Source: Bosea vaviloviae
GTDB taxonomy: Bacteria > Pseudomonadota > Alphaproteobacteria > Rhizobiales > Beijerinckiaceae
Length of the DNA stretch: 64,000 nt
NCBI RefSeq assembly: GCF_001741865.1
Contig: NZ_CP017147.1
Coordinates: forward strand, 5,323,001 to 5,387,000
Reading direction: 5' to 3'
The number at the start of each line of letters is the position of its first letter. The first letter of the stretch is position 1. The position numbers and the translations under genes are program-made. Of this stretch, positions 1 through 8,900 are shown one piece after another. The notes beneath the pieces were generated by a model, which was not told the DNA's origin, made no database searches, and saw only the letters and a list, made by a program, of their open reading frames with translations.

Positions 1-303
1 GCTTTCCTCCGCGACGCTGTCGAGGCGCTCCATCAGCTCCATGGTCCAGCGCGGCTCGAGCTCATGCAGCAGCACGGCGAGCGTAGCGCTCATGATGCCG
101 CCGCCGATCAACAGGACATCGACCTTCCGATCCGCGGTCGCGGCGCGGTACTGGCCGCCCGTCAGCGAAATCCCCGCGGCCGCGACAGCCCCGACCGCCA
201 CAGCCGAACCAACCAGCCGGCGACGGGTCAGAGAGAACCGACCCTTATCCTTCTTCGAATCGGCCGGCGGTGATTTATCATTAGTATCGTTCAATGTAGC
301 CAT
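1..303 (-). CDS. mqo: Malate:quinone oxidoreductase, N-terminal part (cut by window edge)
   Basis: This is the first 101 codons of a membrane-associated FAD enzyme that oxidises malate to oxaloacetate and passes electrons to quinone. The protein starts MATLNDTND, then has a twin-arginine-like stretch ([20 protein letters not shown], residues 26-45). The dinucleotide-binding motif [14 protein letters not shown] follows at about residue 60, then LHELEP and [11 protein letters not shown], which are typical of Mqo N-termini. The rest lies beyond position 1. The exported-type leader precedes the FAD domain, as in several proteobacterial Mqo proteins. Family assignment is firm; the Tat reading is inference. 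Confidence 0.88.
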   Translation of the reverse strand, partial: MATLNDTNDKSPPADSKKDKGRFSLTRRRLVGSAVAVGAVAAAGISLTGGQYRAATADRKVDVLLIGGGIMSATLAVLLHELEPRWTMELMERLDSVAEES

Positions 304-577
304 CCACGTTAGCTATTCGAGCTCTTGAAGCGGAGCCTGATCAGCGGATAATAGCGATATAGCCTGCGTATAGGGCATATCGACCTAGCCCTCAACCAGC
401 CGCAGTGCGCTGATCGATCTTGCCATGGAGCGTCGAGACGAGGCATCAACTACCGCAGCGGAAGCATTGGTACGAGCTCGCATAGTTGCGAGCGAAATCG
501 ATACGAGACGAATTCGAACGCGATCGTTTCGCCCAGCACAGGCAGCCCGCCTGCTTACGCGTGCGTAGCGCTGGAGA

Positions 578-1054
578 TCAGCGCCGCTGAATGAGCTCGC
601 GTCCGATGAATTTCGGTGGCTCCCCGCGCAAGACGAGGGAGGTCGTGACGGCGCCGAACCGCGCGATCGAATCCACGATCGTTTCGAGCTCGCCCGGGGA
701 CGGCACCAGAACCTTCAGGAGAAAGCAGTCCTCGCCCGTCAACCGCAACACCTCCATGATCTGAGGCATCTCGGAAAACTGCTTCAGGCATGGGCGGATA
801 TACTCATGCGTGGTGCGCAATCGGATGATCGCCATCATGCCCAGCCCCAGGCTGGCGGGATCGATCCTGGCCCCATAGCCGGCGATGATGCCCCGCTCCT
901 CCAGGCGCTTGACCCTCTCCGAAGTCGCCGGCTGCGACAGGCCTATCCTGCGGCCGAGCTCGGAGATCGCCATGCGTCCGTCCGCCTGCAGCGCCTCGAT
1001 GATGGCGATATCGGTCGGATCGAGGACGGGATGGTTGTCGCGGGCAGACGGCAT
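578..1054 (-). CDS. Lrp/AsnC family transcriptional regulator
   Basis: A 158-residue protein with the standard Lrp layout. The N-terminal winged helix-turn-helix (residues 11-60) has LDPTDIAIIEALQADGRM and LSQPATSERVKRLEERGII; a RAM/AsnC ligand-binding domain follows, with the LRLTGEDCFLLKV strand at about 103-115. It probably senses an amino acid or related metabolite. It is divergent from the hydrolase gene that starts 107 bases away, so that gene is a candidate target. The effector cannot be told from sequence. Confidence 0.93.
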   Translation of the reverse strand: MPSARDNHPVLDPTDIAIIEALQADGRMAISELGRRIGLSQPATSERVKRLEERGIIAGYGARIDPASLGLGMMAIIRLRTTHEYIRPCLKQFSEMPQIMEVLRLTGEDCFLLKVLVPSPGELETIVDSIARFGAVTTSLVLRGEPPKFIGRELIQRR

Positions 1055-1160
1055 GCCTCACCTTGAATCTATCGGAAACTGGAAGGGCTTTCCGATGATT
1101 ACTCATTCTGACTGGCGAGCAAAGCTGCCATCCTTTCCCAGTAGCGAATGAGAGGAAAGC

Positions 1161-1733
1161 ATGACCGACATCATTATCCTGCCCGGCATCGGTGGTTCCG
1201 GGGAAACACATTGGCAAACCCATTGGGAACGCAGCAATCCGCATATCGGGCGTTTTCAACCGACAAGCTGGGACCAGCCGGATCTCGGCGACTGGCTCGC
1301 CGCGCTGGATCGCATGGTCGCCTCGGCGCGAACTCCGCCTCTTCTCGTCGCTCACAGCCTGGCCTGCCTTCTGGTCGCCCATTGGCAAAGCATCTCGTCT
1401 CTTCCGGTCGCCGGGGCGTTCCTCGTCGCGGTTCCCGATCCGACCCGGGCTGTTTTTCCGGCGGAGGCCGCCAGCTTCGCGCCCGTGCCTGAAGGCAGAT
1501 TGCGCTTCCCCTCCCTCATCGTCGCCAGCACCGACGATCCCTATGGGGAGTTCCAATATGCCGAACTGCGCGCCGCCCAATGGGGCAGCGGCATTGTCGA
1601 GGTCGGAGCGCTCGGTCATATCAATGGCCGCAGCGGACTCGGCAACTGGCCCGGAGGCTTGGTTCTTTTTCAAGCATTCGCCGCCGGAGCCCGGCTTGTC
1701 ACGGCTGAAGCCGATTCAACCGTGAAACCGTGA
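1161..1733 (+). CDS. RBBP9/YdeN-type alpha/beta serine hydrolase
   Basis: A 190-residue small alpha/beta hydrolase. It opens with IIILPGIGGSGETHWQTHWE, the usual start of the RBBP9/YdeN (DUF1234-like) family. The nucleophile elbow is LLVAHSLACLL (AHSLA in place of GHSLG), the acidic residue is in STDDPYGE, and the histidine is in LGHINGRSGLG near the end. The protein is cytoplasmic with no signal peptide. The ATG follows an AGGAAAG stretch. It is divergent from the Lrp-type regulator. The substrate is unknown. Confidence 0.88.
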   Translation: MTDIIILPGIGGSGETHWQTHWERSNPHIGRFQPTSWDQPDLGDWLAALDRMVASARTPPLLVAHSLACLLVAHWQSISSLPVAGAFLVAVPDPTRAVFPAEAASFAPVPEGRLRFPSLIVASTDDPYGEFQYAELRAAQWGSGIVEVGALGHINGRSGLGNWPGGLVLFQAFAAGARLVTAEADSTVKP

Positions 1734-1807
1734 GAGCCTCGATCGAACGCATTCGGATAGAGCGGCGTCTCGCAAGCGGCCCTGCGCGTTGAAGCGCTAA
1801 AGGGGGC

Positions 1808-2755
1808 TCATCCCCCCACCTTCGCCGGCCTCACCGGCCCCTGCATTGCCGGCAGCGATTTCAGATACTCCGCCATCGCCAGGCGGTCGACATCGGAAAG
1901 CTGCGCGATGTTGCGCACCACCGCCGCCATCGAGCCGCCGACGCTGTCGAAGCTCGGCGTGAAGCCGGTCTTGAGCAGTTCGGCGATCTCCTGCTTCGAC
2001 CATTTGCCAAGGCCGTCCTCGGCCTGGGTGATATTGGGCACCCAGCCCTTGCCTTCCGGATCGGGTCCGCCGGCGAAGCGCGTCGCCTGGACGATGGCGC
2101 CCAACGCGTTGCGGCTCGAATGGCATTCGACGCAATGGCCGGGGCCGTTCACCAGATAGAAGCCGCGATTCCATTCCTCGCTCTTGCCCGGATCGGGCTT
2201 GAACGAGGCGCCGTCGAAGAAGAGCAGCTTCCAGCCGCCGACGACGCGGCGGATGTTGAAGGGGAACGGCAGGTCATGCGGCGCGGCCTTGCCCTCGACC
2301 GGAGCGAGGGTGCGGATATAGGCGAAGAGATCGGCCAGAGCCTTGGGCGGGATCAACCGGTAGGAGGTATAGGGGAAGGCCGGATAATAATGCTGCCCGG
2401 CCGGCGAGACGCCGGTCGCCATCGCATCGACGAAGTCCTTCACGCCCCAATTGCCGATGCCGTCGCGCGTATGCGGCGAGATGTTGGGCGCGTGGAAGGT
2501 GCCGAAGGGCGAGCCCAATGCAAGCCCGCCGCCGAGCCTGAGCTTGTCGTCCTGGCCGGGCGTGGCGTGGCAGGACGAACAGCCGCCCGCAGCGAAAAGC
2601 AGCTTGCCGTTCTCGATGTCTGGCGCCGGTAGCGCGCCGATCTGCGGATCAGGCGAAACCACGCGCGGGTCGGTCAATACGTAGAAACCGGCAAGGCCAA
2701 GCGCCGCCAGCGCGACGAGGGTGACCAGCAAGCGGCGCAGCAGCAGCATTCTCAT
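1808..2755 (-). CDS. Membrane-anchored dihaem cytochrome c
   Basis: A 315-residue protein with an N-terminal membrane anchor (residues 4-25) and two class I cytochrome c domains. The first haem site is CSSCH (59-63), the second CVECH near residue 207. Distal methionines probably come from the 'ATGVSPAGQHYYPAFPYTSY' and 'MAEYLKSLPAM' regions. This layout matches the cytochrome subunits that take electrons from periplasmic or inner-membrane dehydrogenases (alcohol and aldehyde dehydrogenase type). Only the cytochrome c' gene and, beyond the IS, a CoxL-like gene are nearby, so the partner is not identified. Confidence 0.88.
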   Translation of the reverse strand: MRMLLLRRLLVTLVALAALGLAGFYVLTDPRVVSPDPQIGALPAPDIENGKLLFAAGGCSSCHATPGQDDKLRLGGGLALGSPFGTFHAPNISPHTRDGIGNWGVKDFVDAMATGVSPAGQHYYPAFPYTSYRLIPPKALADLFAYIRTLAPVEGKAAPHDLPFPFNIRRVVGGWKLLFFDGASFKPDPGKSEEWNRGFYLVNGPGHCVECHSSRNALGAIVQATRFAGGPDPEGKGWVPNITQAEDGLGKWSKQEIAELLKTGFTPSFDSVGGSMAAVVRNIAQLSDVDRLAMAEYLKSLPAMQGPVRPAKVGG

Positions 2756-2780
2756 CCTCTCCCGAGATTGCGCGCAGTCT

Positions 2781-2885
2781 AGAGCGTTTTCGAGCGAAGT
2801 GGATACCGGTTCGCGTGAAGAAAATGCGTGAAAAACAAAAGTCTAGAGCAATTTATCGATCCGATTGGATCGAAAATTGCTCTAG
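2781..2885. repeat. Dispersed intergenic repeat, family A, copy 1
   Basis: About 105 bases starting AGAGCGTTTTCGAGCGAAGT and ending in a long hairpin whose arms read AGAGCAATTT and AAATTGCTCT. Related copies occur at 38144-38246 and, inverted, at 62339-62440. It lies between two cytochrome genes. A second small palindrome (GTCATCCC ... GGGATGAC) follows at about 2900-2940. Confidence 0.75.
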
Positions 2886-3032
2886 CTCAGAACCACTGCG
2901 TCATCCCAGCCACGCCGCGAAGCGACGCCGCCGGGATGACACCGCATGTTCGAGCAAGAACGATACAGTGCTGGAGTGGAACGCGCCGCGCAGCAGAAAG
3001 CTCCGCCAGCCGCCGTCAAAAACCGGCAGCCC

Positions 3033-3464
3033 TCACTTCTTGATGCGATAGGTCTCGTGGCAAGCAGCGCAGTTCTTGGTGACAGTGCCGAATGCGGTGC
3101 GGAACGAGGCGAGATCGGTAGTGGCCGTCGCCGCAGCCGCGGCATCGCTTTCGAACTTGACCTGTGCCGCCCTGAAGTTCGCCTGATCTTCCCAGATCTT
3201 CGGACCGGCGGTGGTATCGCCGGTCTTCGAGCTGTCGGGAAACAGCGTCTCCATCTTCTTGCCGGAGTCGACATAGGTCTTGAAGATGCCCTGGACCTTG
3301 GCAGCGTCGAACGCCTCCTCGCCCTTGGCTATCTTGGCGCCGAGCCCGGTGGCTCCGCCGATCGTCTTCATCGTGGCCTTGCGCTCGGCAATTGGATCAG
3401 ACTGCGCCATGACGGCGGAAAAACCGAGCACCAGAGCAGTGGCGGCAAGAGCAAAGCGGATCAT
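3033..3464 (-). CDS. Cytochrome c' (class II cytochrome c)
   Basis: A 143-residue periplasmic four-helix cytochrome. The signal peptide covers about residues 1-20 (MIRFALAATALVLGFSAVMA). The single haem site CAACHETYR is at the extreme C-terminus (about 133-141), which is diagnostic of class II cytochromes. The 'PIAERKATMKTIGG' stretch matches the first helix of the family. These proteins bind NO and CO and are linked to nitrosative-stress protection or electron transfer. It faces the same way as the dihaem cytochrome gene but is separated from it by repeat DNA. Confidence 0.92.
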   Translation of the reverse strand: MIRFALAATALVLGFSAVMAQSDPIAERKATMKTIGGATGLGAKIAKGEEAFDAAKVQGIFKTYVDSGKKMETLFPDSSKTGDTTAGPKIWEDQANFRAAQVKFESDAAAAATATTDLASFRTAFGTVTKNCAACHETYRIKK

Positions 3465-3602
3465 GCGTCGTCATCCCCGAAGGCTGTCCGGCGCTCAGGA
3501 TGACGCCGGTTAGAACCTTTCCAGATCACATCAGCCAAGCGCTGGCGCCAAGCCGGTCTCACGCGATTGGCATTTGCGCTACAGCAAATGCAATCTTGCA
3601 CT

Positions 3603-3717
3603 AGAGCCAGATCCGATCAGATCGAGGCGACCTGATCGGTGAATCCGCCTCTAAACTTAAAGATGGAGAGCGTTTTTCCGATCAGCTTGCGATGCAAGCT
3701 GATCGGAGCGGGCTCTA
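3603..3717. repeat. Palindromic intergenic repeat abutting the IS element
   Basis: AT/GC-mixed intergenic DNA opening AGAGCCAGATCCGATCAG and closing with a hairpin (CCGATCAGCTTGC ATGCAAGCTGATCGG). It ends GGCTCTAA, where the CTAA is the left target-site copy of the adjacent insertion sequence. The AGAGC...GCTCT boundaries resemble those of the other dispersed repeats in this window. Confidence 0.55.
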
Positions 3718-3718
3718 A

Positions 3719-5046
3719 CAGGCTGCTGAAGAAGTCTGTTCTGGCTCTTGGTTTAGATGATCTTTGCTGTTTTGGCAGCGACTGGCGCAGCTGGGAAGCG
3801 TCGGCGGCTTGTCTTCTGGTGGATGCTGCTGCCGGAGCGTGGTTTGGTCCGCTTGGCGCTGCCCTTCATGCGGTCGCCTGGGCTAGAAGCTTGGGGATGC
3901 GGACGAGGTTGTAGGCGGCAACTGCGAAGGTGAAGACCGCCTCGGCCTTGGTCCGGGACCGGACCTTGACCTTGGCCAGCCCGGCCTGGGTCTTGATCCA
4001 GCCGAAGACCTCCTCGATGCGCTTGCGGCAACGCTGGCTGATCGCGTAGCCGGGATGGCGGGTGATGCGGCCGTCGATGGCGGTCTTGCGCACCTTGCCG
4101 GTCTTGGACACCGCGCCGTTGATGGCGATGTGCGGCGTCACCTGGCGCGCCCGCAGGTCGCCCACGAAGGCCTCGACATCGTAGGCCTTGTCGGCTCCCA
4201 ACGTGATCCGATGCCGGCTTTCGCGCCGGTCGAGCATCGCAAGCGTTGCCTCGCGCTCGGCCGTGCCGGTGGCGTGGGTCAGCGTCGCGTCCACCACGAG
4301 GCCATGGCGGTTCTCCATCAGCGCATGGCCTATGAAGCACAGCCGGCTCTCGTGCCCGTCGCTCTTGCGATAGAGCCGGGCATCGGGATCGGTGGTCGAG
4401 GCATGGGTTACATTCGAGCGCTTTTCCTTGCGGAAGTTGCGCTCGCCGTTGCGGCCAGGCCCAGGCGGCTCGTCCGAGCCGTCCTTGCGCCGGAAGCTCT
4501 TCATCGAGGCCCAGGCATCGATCAGCGTGCCATCGACGGAGAAGTGGTCGCTCGACAGGAGCTGCTTCACCTGACGCAAAGCCAGCAGCCCCGACAGGAA
4601 GGCGTGGGCCACATCCGCTTCCAGAAGCCGGTCGCGGTTGTGCGTGAACACCGTCGGGTGCCAGACCGCGGCATCCATCTCAAGCCCGACGAACCACCGG
4701 AACAGCAGATTGTAGTCGATCTGCTCCATCAGCATCCGCTCGGAGCGAACCGAGAAGAACGCCTGCAGCAGCGTCGCGCGCAGCAGCATCTCCGGTGGGA
4801 TCGAGGGCCGACCCATCTGCGAATACAGCGTCTCGAAGCGACCGTTCAGACCCGCCAGAACCTCGTCCGCCAAAGCCCGGATCGCTCGCAGCGGATGATC
4901 CGCAGGAACCCGCTCTTCCAGCCGGATGTAGCTGAACAGGCTATCCGACCGATCCTCACGTCCCCGCATCGCAAGACCCCGCATCTGCCTCAGACAGAGT
5001 GAATCATCTCCAAGACGATCCCGCCAGAGACTTCTGCAGCAGCCTG
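3719..5046 (-). mobile_element. Insertion sequence of the IS5 group (complete, 1328 bp)
   Basis: Terminal inverted repeats are visible: the left end 3719-3737 reads CAGGCTGCTGAAGAAGTCT and the right end 5028-5046, reversed, reads CAGGCTGCTGCAGAAGTCT (18 of 19 identical). A 4-bp direct repeat, CTAA, flanks the element at 3715-3718 and 5047-5050; this fits the YTAR target of the IS5 subgroup. One intact transposase gene fills the element. The right boundary falls exactly at the stop codon of the neighbouring CoxL-type gene. Confidence 0.93.
3866..4984 (-). CDS. IS5 family transposase
   Basis: A 372-residue DDE transposase. The N-terminal DUF772-type domain contains GRPSIPPEMLLRATLLQAFF and the RWFVGL motif. 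The catalytic core starts with FSVDGTLIDAWASMKSFRRK (first D), continues with 'LVVDATLTHATG' and 'TLGADKAYDVEAFV' (second D), and has the C-terminal RKRIEEVFGWIKTQAGL helix carrying the conserved E. The reading frame is undamaged, so the element is probably active or recently active. A start nine bases (three codons) further in at the second 'MRG' methionine region is also possible. Confidence 0.94.
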   Translation of the reverse strand: MRGLAMRGREDRSDSLFSYIRLEERVPADHPLRAIRALADEVLAGLNGRFETLYSQMGRPSIPPEMLLRATLLQAFFSVRSERMLMEQIDYNLLFRWFVGLEMDAAVWHPTVFTHNRDRLLEADVAHAFLSGLLALRQVKQLLSSDHFSVDGTLIDAWASMKSFRRKDGSDEPPGPGRNGERNFRKEKRSNVTHASTTDPDARLYRKSDGHESRLCFIGHALMENRHGLVVDATLTHATGTAEREATLAMLDRRESRHRITLGADKAYDVEAFVGDLRARQVTPHIAINGAVSKTGKVRKTAIDGRITRHPGYAISQRCRKRIEEVFGWIKTQAGLAKVKVRSRTKAEAVFTFAVAAYNLVRIPKLLAQATA

Positions 5047-7356
5047 CTAAAGCGGATACCCGGCCTGCTTCAGCGCATTGAAGACCTTGATCGGGGTCGC
5101 CGGCATGTCGATCGCCTTGATGCCGGCCGCGCGGTCGAGCGCATCCACCATCGCGTTCATCACGGCCGGGCAGGCTCCGATGGCCCCCGCCTCGCCCGCG
5201 CCCTTCACGCCCAGCGCATTGGTGAGGCAGCGCACATTGCGCGTCTCGAAATGGAAGTTCGGCACGTCGACCGCACGTGGCAGGGCATAGTCCATGAAGG
5301 TCGCGGTCAGCATCTGCCCTTCCGTATCGAAGCGGATCTCCTCCATCAGGGCCTGGCCGATGCCTTGCGCCGCGCCGCCATGAACCTGTCCCTGCAGCAT
5401 GATCGGGTTCAGCGTCACGCCGAAATCGTCGACCACGACATAGTTGAGGATCGCGGTCGCTCCGGTGCCGGGATCGACCTCCAATTCGCAGACATGGGTG
5501 CCGTTGGGATAGGTCGCCTCCGGCGGCTCCCAGCTCTGGTGCACCTTGAGCATGGCCGAGGTCGCGCCCGGCAGTGCGGCGATCGCGGCAAGGTCGAGCG
5601 CCTTGTCGGTGCCGACGACGCGCACCGCGCCATCGACGATTTCGAGATCACTGAGGCCCGCTTCGAGCTTCTCCGAGGCAAGCTGCTTGAGGTTGTCGGA
5701 GAGGATCGCAGTCGCCTTGTCGAGCGCCGCGCCGCCGACGGGGATCGAACGCGAACCGCCGGTGCCCGAACCCGTCTCGACCTTGTCGGTATCGCCCTGG
5801 ATGACGCGGATGCGGTCCATCGGAATGTCGAGATGCTGAGAGACGAGCTGGGAATAAGCGGTCTCATGCCCCTGCCCGTTCGACTGCGTGCCGATCAGCA
5901 CGGTCACCATGCCGTCCTTCTCGAGGATCACGGTCGAGCTCTCCGGCCCGCCGCCGCCGCAGGCCTCGATATAGCAGGCGAGGCCGATGCCGCGGATCTT
6001 GCCGGCCTTGGTCGAGGCCTTGAGGCGGCTCTTGAAGCCCTTCCAGTCCGCGACTTCCATGGCGCGGCGCATATGCCCCTCGAACTCGCCGGAATCATAG
6101 ACCGGCCCGGTCTGGGTCTTGTGCGGCATCTCGCCCGGCTTGACGAAGTTGAGCGCGCGCACGGCGTCGGGCGTCTTGCCGGTCTCGCGCGCGACCGCAT
6201 CGACCAGCCGCTCGATCAGATAGGCGGCCTCGGGGCGGCCCGCGCCGCGATAGGCATCGACCGGCGTCGTATTCGTCAGCACGCCCCTAAAGCGCACATG
6301 GACGGCGGGAATGCTGTAGCAGCCCGGCGTCATCGTGGTTCCGACCCAGGGGATGAAGGGTCCATATTGGGAGAGATAGGCCCCCATCTCGGCAGCGAGA
6401 TCGACCTTGAGGGCGATGAATTTGCCCTTTTTGTCGAGCGCGACCGTCGCCGTCGCGAGGTTGGCGCGGCCATGGGTGTCGGCGAGGAAATGCTCGGTGC
6501 GGTCGGAGACCCAGCGCACCGGGCGCTTCAGCATCTCGGCTGCGACCATGGTCAGCGGGTATTCGCGATACATGAAGATCTTGGTGCCGAAGCCGCCGCC
6601 GACATCGGGCGTGACCACGCGGATGCGCTTGGGGTCGACCTTCAGGATATAGCTCGCCAGGATGTCGCGCGTGCCATGGCTGCCCTGGCTGCCGAGCGTC
6701 AGCGTCCAGCGCTTGGTCTCCTTGTCGTATTCGGCGATGCAGGCGCGCGTCTCCATATAGTTGGAGGCAAGCCGGTTGTTGACGATGGTGACGGAGACGG
6801 TGCTGTCGGCCTTGGCGAAAGCCGCCTCGGTCTTGGCCTTGTCGCCCTGCTCGGCCTCGAAGGCGACATTGCCGGCTCGGTCCGGCCAGACCTGCGGTGC
6901 CTTGGGCTCCAGCGCAGCGGCGATGCCGGTGATCGAGGGCAGCGTCTCCCAGGAGATATCGATGGCCTCGGCTGCGTCGCGCGCCTGGTCGAGCGTCTCG
7001 GCGACGATGAAGGCGACCGCCTCACCGACATGGCGCACGGTATCGGTGGGCAGCACCGGCACCGGCAACGGCACGACCGGCTCGCCCGAGATCGTCTTGA
7101 TCAGACCCTTGCAGGGAATGCCGCCGAGATGAGCGACGTCCTCGCCCGTCAGGATCAGCTTCACGCCCTTCATCTTGCGGGCCGCGCTCTTGTCCCGGAT
7201 CGTGAATTTGGCATGCGCATATTGCGAGCGCAGCACGAAGGCATGCAGCGCGCCCTCGACGGCCGTATCATCCGTGTAACGACCTGCGCCCGTGGTCAGG
7301 CGGTGATCCTCGACGCGCCGCACGGGCTGGCCGAATCCGAATTTCATGGGACGCAT
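5047..7356 (-). CDS. Molybdenum hydroxylase large subunit (CoxL-like, form II / xanthine dehydrogenase family)
   Basis: A 769-residue molybdopterin-cytosine-dinucleotide-binding subunit. It has the a/b hammerhead domain (about residues 20-135) and the cofactor-binding region with GGGFGTK (253-259). The active-site loop is AYRGAGR (368-374), marking form II rather than the AYRCSFR loop of true CO dehydrogenase. The catalytic glutamate is in GVKGAGEAG (E722). No [2Fe-2S] or FAD subunit gene is adjacent, which is unusual because the enzyme is normally a three-subunit complex. The TAG stop lies inside the IS target duplication, so the protein is intact. The substrate is unknown; aldehydes or N-heterocycles are typical. 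Confidence 0.92.
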   Translation of the reverse strand: MRPMKFGFGQPVRRVEDHRLTTGAGRYTDDTAVEGALHAFVLRSQYAHAKFTIRDKSAARKMKGVKLILTGEDVAHLGGIPCKGLIKTISGEPVVPLPVPVLPTDTVRHVGEAVAFIVAETLDQARDAAEAIDISWETLPSITGIAAALEPKAPQVWPDRAGNVAFEAEQGDKAKTEAAFAKADSTVSVTIVNNRLASNYMETRACIAEYDKETKRWTLTLGSQGSHGTRDILASYILKVDPKRIRVVTPDVGGGFGTKIFMYREYPLTMVAAEMLKRPVRWVSDRTEHFLADTHGRANLATATVALDKKGKFIALKVDLAAEMGAYLSQYGPFIPWVGTTMTPGCYSIPAVHVRFRGVLTNTTPVDAYRGAGRPEAAYLIERLVDAVARETGKTPDAVRALNFVKPGEMPHKTQTGPVYDSGEFEGHMRRAMEVADWKGFKSRLKASTKAGKIRGIGLACYIEACGGGGPESSTVILEKDGMVTVLIGTQSNGQGHETAYSQLVSQHLDIPMDRIRVIQGDTDKVETGSGTGGSRSIPVGGAALDKATAILSDNLKQLASEKLEAGLSDLEIVDGAVRVVGTDKALDLAAIAALPGATSAMLKVHQSWEPPEATYPNGTHVCELEVDPGTGATAILNYVVVDDFGVTLNPIMLQGQVHGGAAQGIGQALMEEIRFDTEGQMLTATFMDYALPRAVDVPNFHFETRNVRCLTNALGVKGAGEAGAIGACPAVMNAMVDALDRAAGIKAIDMPATPIKVFNALKQAGYPL

Positions 7357-7461
7357 GAGCCGATATCCTCAGATAAGACGAATGAAAGACTGGCCTAGAA
7401 ACGGGGTTCAGTCACCCCGGCGCGCGACACGCCGGGATGCATGCAGCGCATCGCTCCCCGC

Positions 7462-8412
7462 TCAGCGGAGGGTGCGGATCGCGGTCTCCGACAGCGAGAC
7501 CATGGTGTTGTAGGAGCTGACGAGCCAGTTCGCGTCGTTGGCCGCCCCGCGCCGAACGTCGCCCTTGCCGCGGCCGAGCTTGTCGCGGAAATCCCTCAGC
7601 CTGCCGAGCCAGGAGCTCGCCTGGCTTTCGATGAAGGGCACGCCTTTGGGCTCGGTCTCCTTGAAGCGGTCCATCTCGCGCACCGCACCGGCATAATCAG
7701 CCACGGCCGCGTCGAATGCCTTGAGGTCGACGATCGGCTTCTCATTGCTCGGCATCAGATCCATCACCACCCGGGCGTTGATCATGACGTTGCGAACCTG
7801 CCAGCGCACTGAGCGACCTTCCCGCTGCTCGACGGCGGCGAGCTCGCGCTGATCGAGCCCTTTCTTGTAGACGCGCATCTGGGCATCGAGCGTCGCTCGC
7901 TCATCGAGGAAGGTTTTTGCGGCCGGCACCATCAGCATGTGCAGGTTGCGCCCCTCAGTGGCGTTGTCGTCGCGGTAATCCTTGCGCTCGTAATAGCGCT
8001 CCGCCCTCGTGATCAGCGGAGCGAACTCCTGATAAGCCCTGATGTAGCGCCTGATCGTCTGGTCGATCTCCGGCAGCGCCGGCGCACGGGTGACGGCCTC
8101 CTCGGCGCGTTTGATCTCGCCGGTAACGTCATAAAGGCTGTAGAGCCCGTAATCGATGTAGCGCTCCTTACCGGTCGGCCCCTTCTTCATGTCGACCCAG
8201 CTCGCATAGCGCTCCCAGGACTGGATTGCGCGCAGCGTCCGGTTCATCAGGGCGGTGTAGGCGTTGGACTTGGCGATTGCCGTCTGCAGGCCGGCCTCGT
8301 CGGCGGTTGGCGCGGCAGGTGTCGCCGCTCCCTGAGCCAGGGCGCCGGCAGGTGTCAGCGCCAGGAGCGCGAAGGCAAAGGCCGCGCTGCGCAGAAACAT
8401 GGAAACCGGCAT
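7462..8412 (-). CDS. Exported DUF3829 (YiiG-like) protein
   Basis: A 316-residue protein with a clear signal peptide (MFLRSAAFAFALLALTPAGALA, cleavage near residue 26). A long helical domain follows, with patterns matching DUF3829: KSNAYTALMNRTLRAIQSW, then the Tyr/Arg-rich AERYYERKDYRDDNATEGRN region and a C-terminal NANWLVSSYNTMV-like helix. The family is of unknown function and is found as periplasmic or lipoprotein forms; no lipobox cysteine is present here. It stands alone upstream of the CoxL-like gene on the same strand. Confidence 0.8.
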   Translation of the reverse strand: MPVSMFLRSAAFAFALLALTPAGALAQGAATPAAPTADEAGLQTAIAKSNAYTALMNRTLRAIQSWERYASWVDMKKGPTGKERYIDYGLYSLYDVTGEIKRAEEAVTRAPALPEIDQTIRRYIRAYQEFAPLITRAERYYERKDYRDDNATEGRNLHMLMVPAAKTFLDERATLDAQMRVYKKGLDQRELAAVEQREGRSVRWQVRNVMINARVVMDLMPSNEKPIVDLKAFDAAVADYAGAVREMDRFKETEPKGVPFIESQASSWLGRLRDFRDKLGRGKGDVRRGAANDANWLVSSYNTMVSLSETAIRTLR

Positions 8413-8466
8413 GTCTGAATCCTTGTCATCCGTCGGGGCTTGAAGGTCGCAGGCCCGGTCAAACCC

Positions 8467-8781
8467 TCAGCGCTCGACCGGCCCGCCCCGCATCGCCCAA
8501 TCCTTGAAGCCGCCGAAATAATGGCTGTCGATGTCGAGCCCCGCCGATTGCGCGAATTCGAGCGCGCGCAGCGAGCGCACGCCGGCGGCGCAGGAGAAGA
8601 CGATGCGCTTGCCGGGCGCGTCGGGAATGGCGGCTGGGTCGAATTGCGAGAGCGGCAGTAAGGTCGAGCCCGGAATATGGCCGGCGGCGAATTCATGCGG
8701 CTCGCGCACATCGACCACCAGGATCGACCCATCCGCAAGTCCGGCCCTGACGGCGTCGATATCGAGATCCTTCACGATCAA
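8467..8781 (-). CDS. Single-domain rhodanese (sulfurtransferase-like)
   Basis: A roughly 104-residue rhodanese domain: VVDVREPHEFAAGHIPGS, then the active-site loop FSCAAGVRS with the catalytic cysteine, and the closing HYFGGFKDWAMRGGPV. I prefer the TTG at 8781 because GGAG sits seven bases before it; the frame also stays open to a TTG at 8799, which overlaps the stop of a tiny upstream reading frame. It probably handles persulfide sulfur in the cytoplasm. No partner gene is obvious. Confidence 0.88.
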   Translation of the reverse strand: MIVKDLDIDAVRAGLADGSILVVDVREPHEFAAGHIPGSTLLPLSQFDPAAIPDAPGKRIVFSCAAGVRSLRALEFAQSAGLDIDSHYFGGFKDWAMRGGPVER

Positions 8782-8795
8782 GGCGCATCTCCAGC

Positions 8796-8900
8796 TCAAT
8801 CCAGCAGATTTACCAGATAGAGCGTGAGCGCCGGAATTGCCACCACGATGCCAAGCCGGATCACGCCTCGGATCAATTCGCTTGCGGCAGGTATCCTCAT
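8796..8900 (-). CDS. Possible 34-residue membrane peptide upstream of the rhodanese
   Basis: The frame reads MRIPAASELIRGVIRLGIVV and then continues as one hydrophobic helix ending TLYLVNLLD. Its TGA stop overlaps the possible TTG start of the rhodanese (8797-8799), which would allow coupled translation. No strong ribosome-binding site is visible, so this is a tentative call supported only by the hydrophobic pattern and the stop/start overlap. Confidence 0.35.
   Translation of the reverse strand: MRIPAASELIRGVIRLGIVVAIPALTLYLVNLLD

Noticed and set aside
4999..7398. 799-codon plus-strand frame opposite the CoxL-like gene
   Set aside because: It mirrors the real gene over its full length; Arg/His/Ala/Asp-rich composition and no ribosome-binding site mark it as a GC-driven antisense frame.
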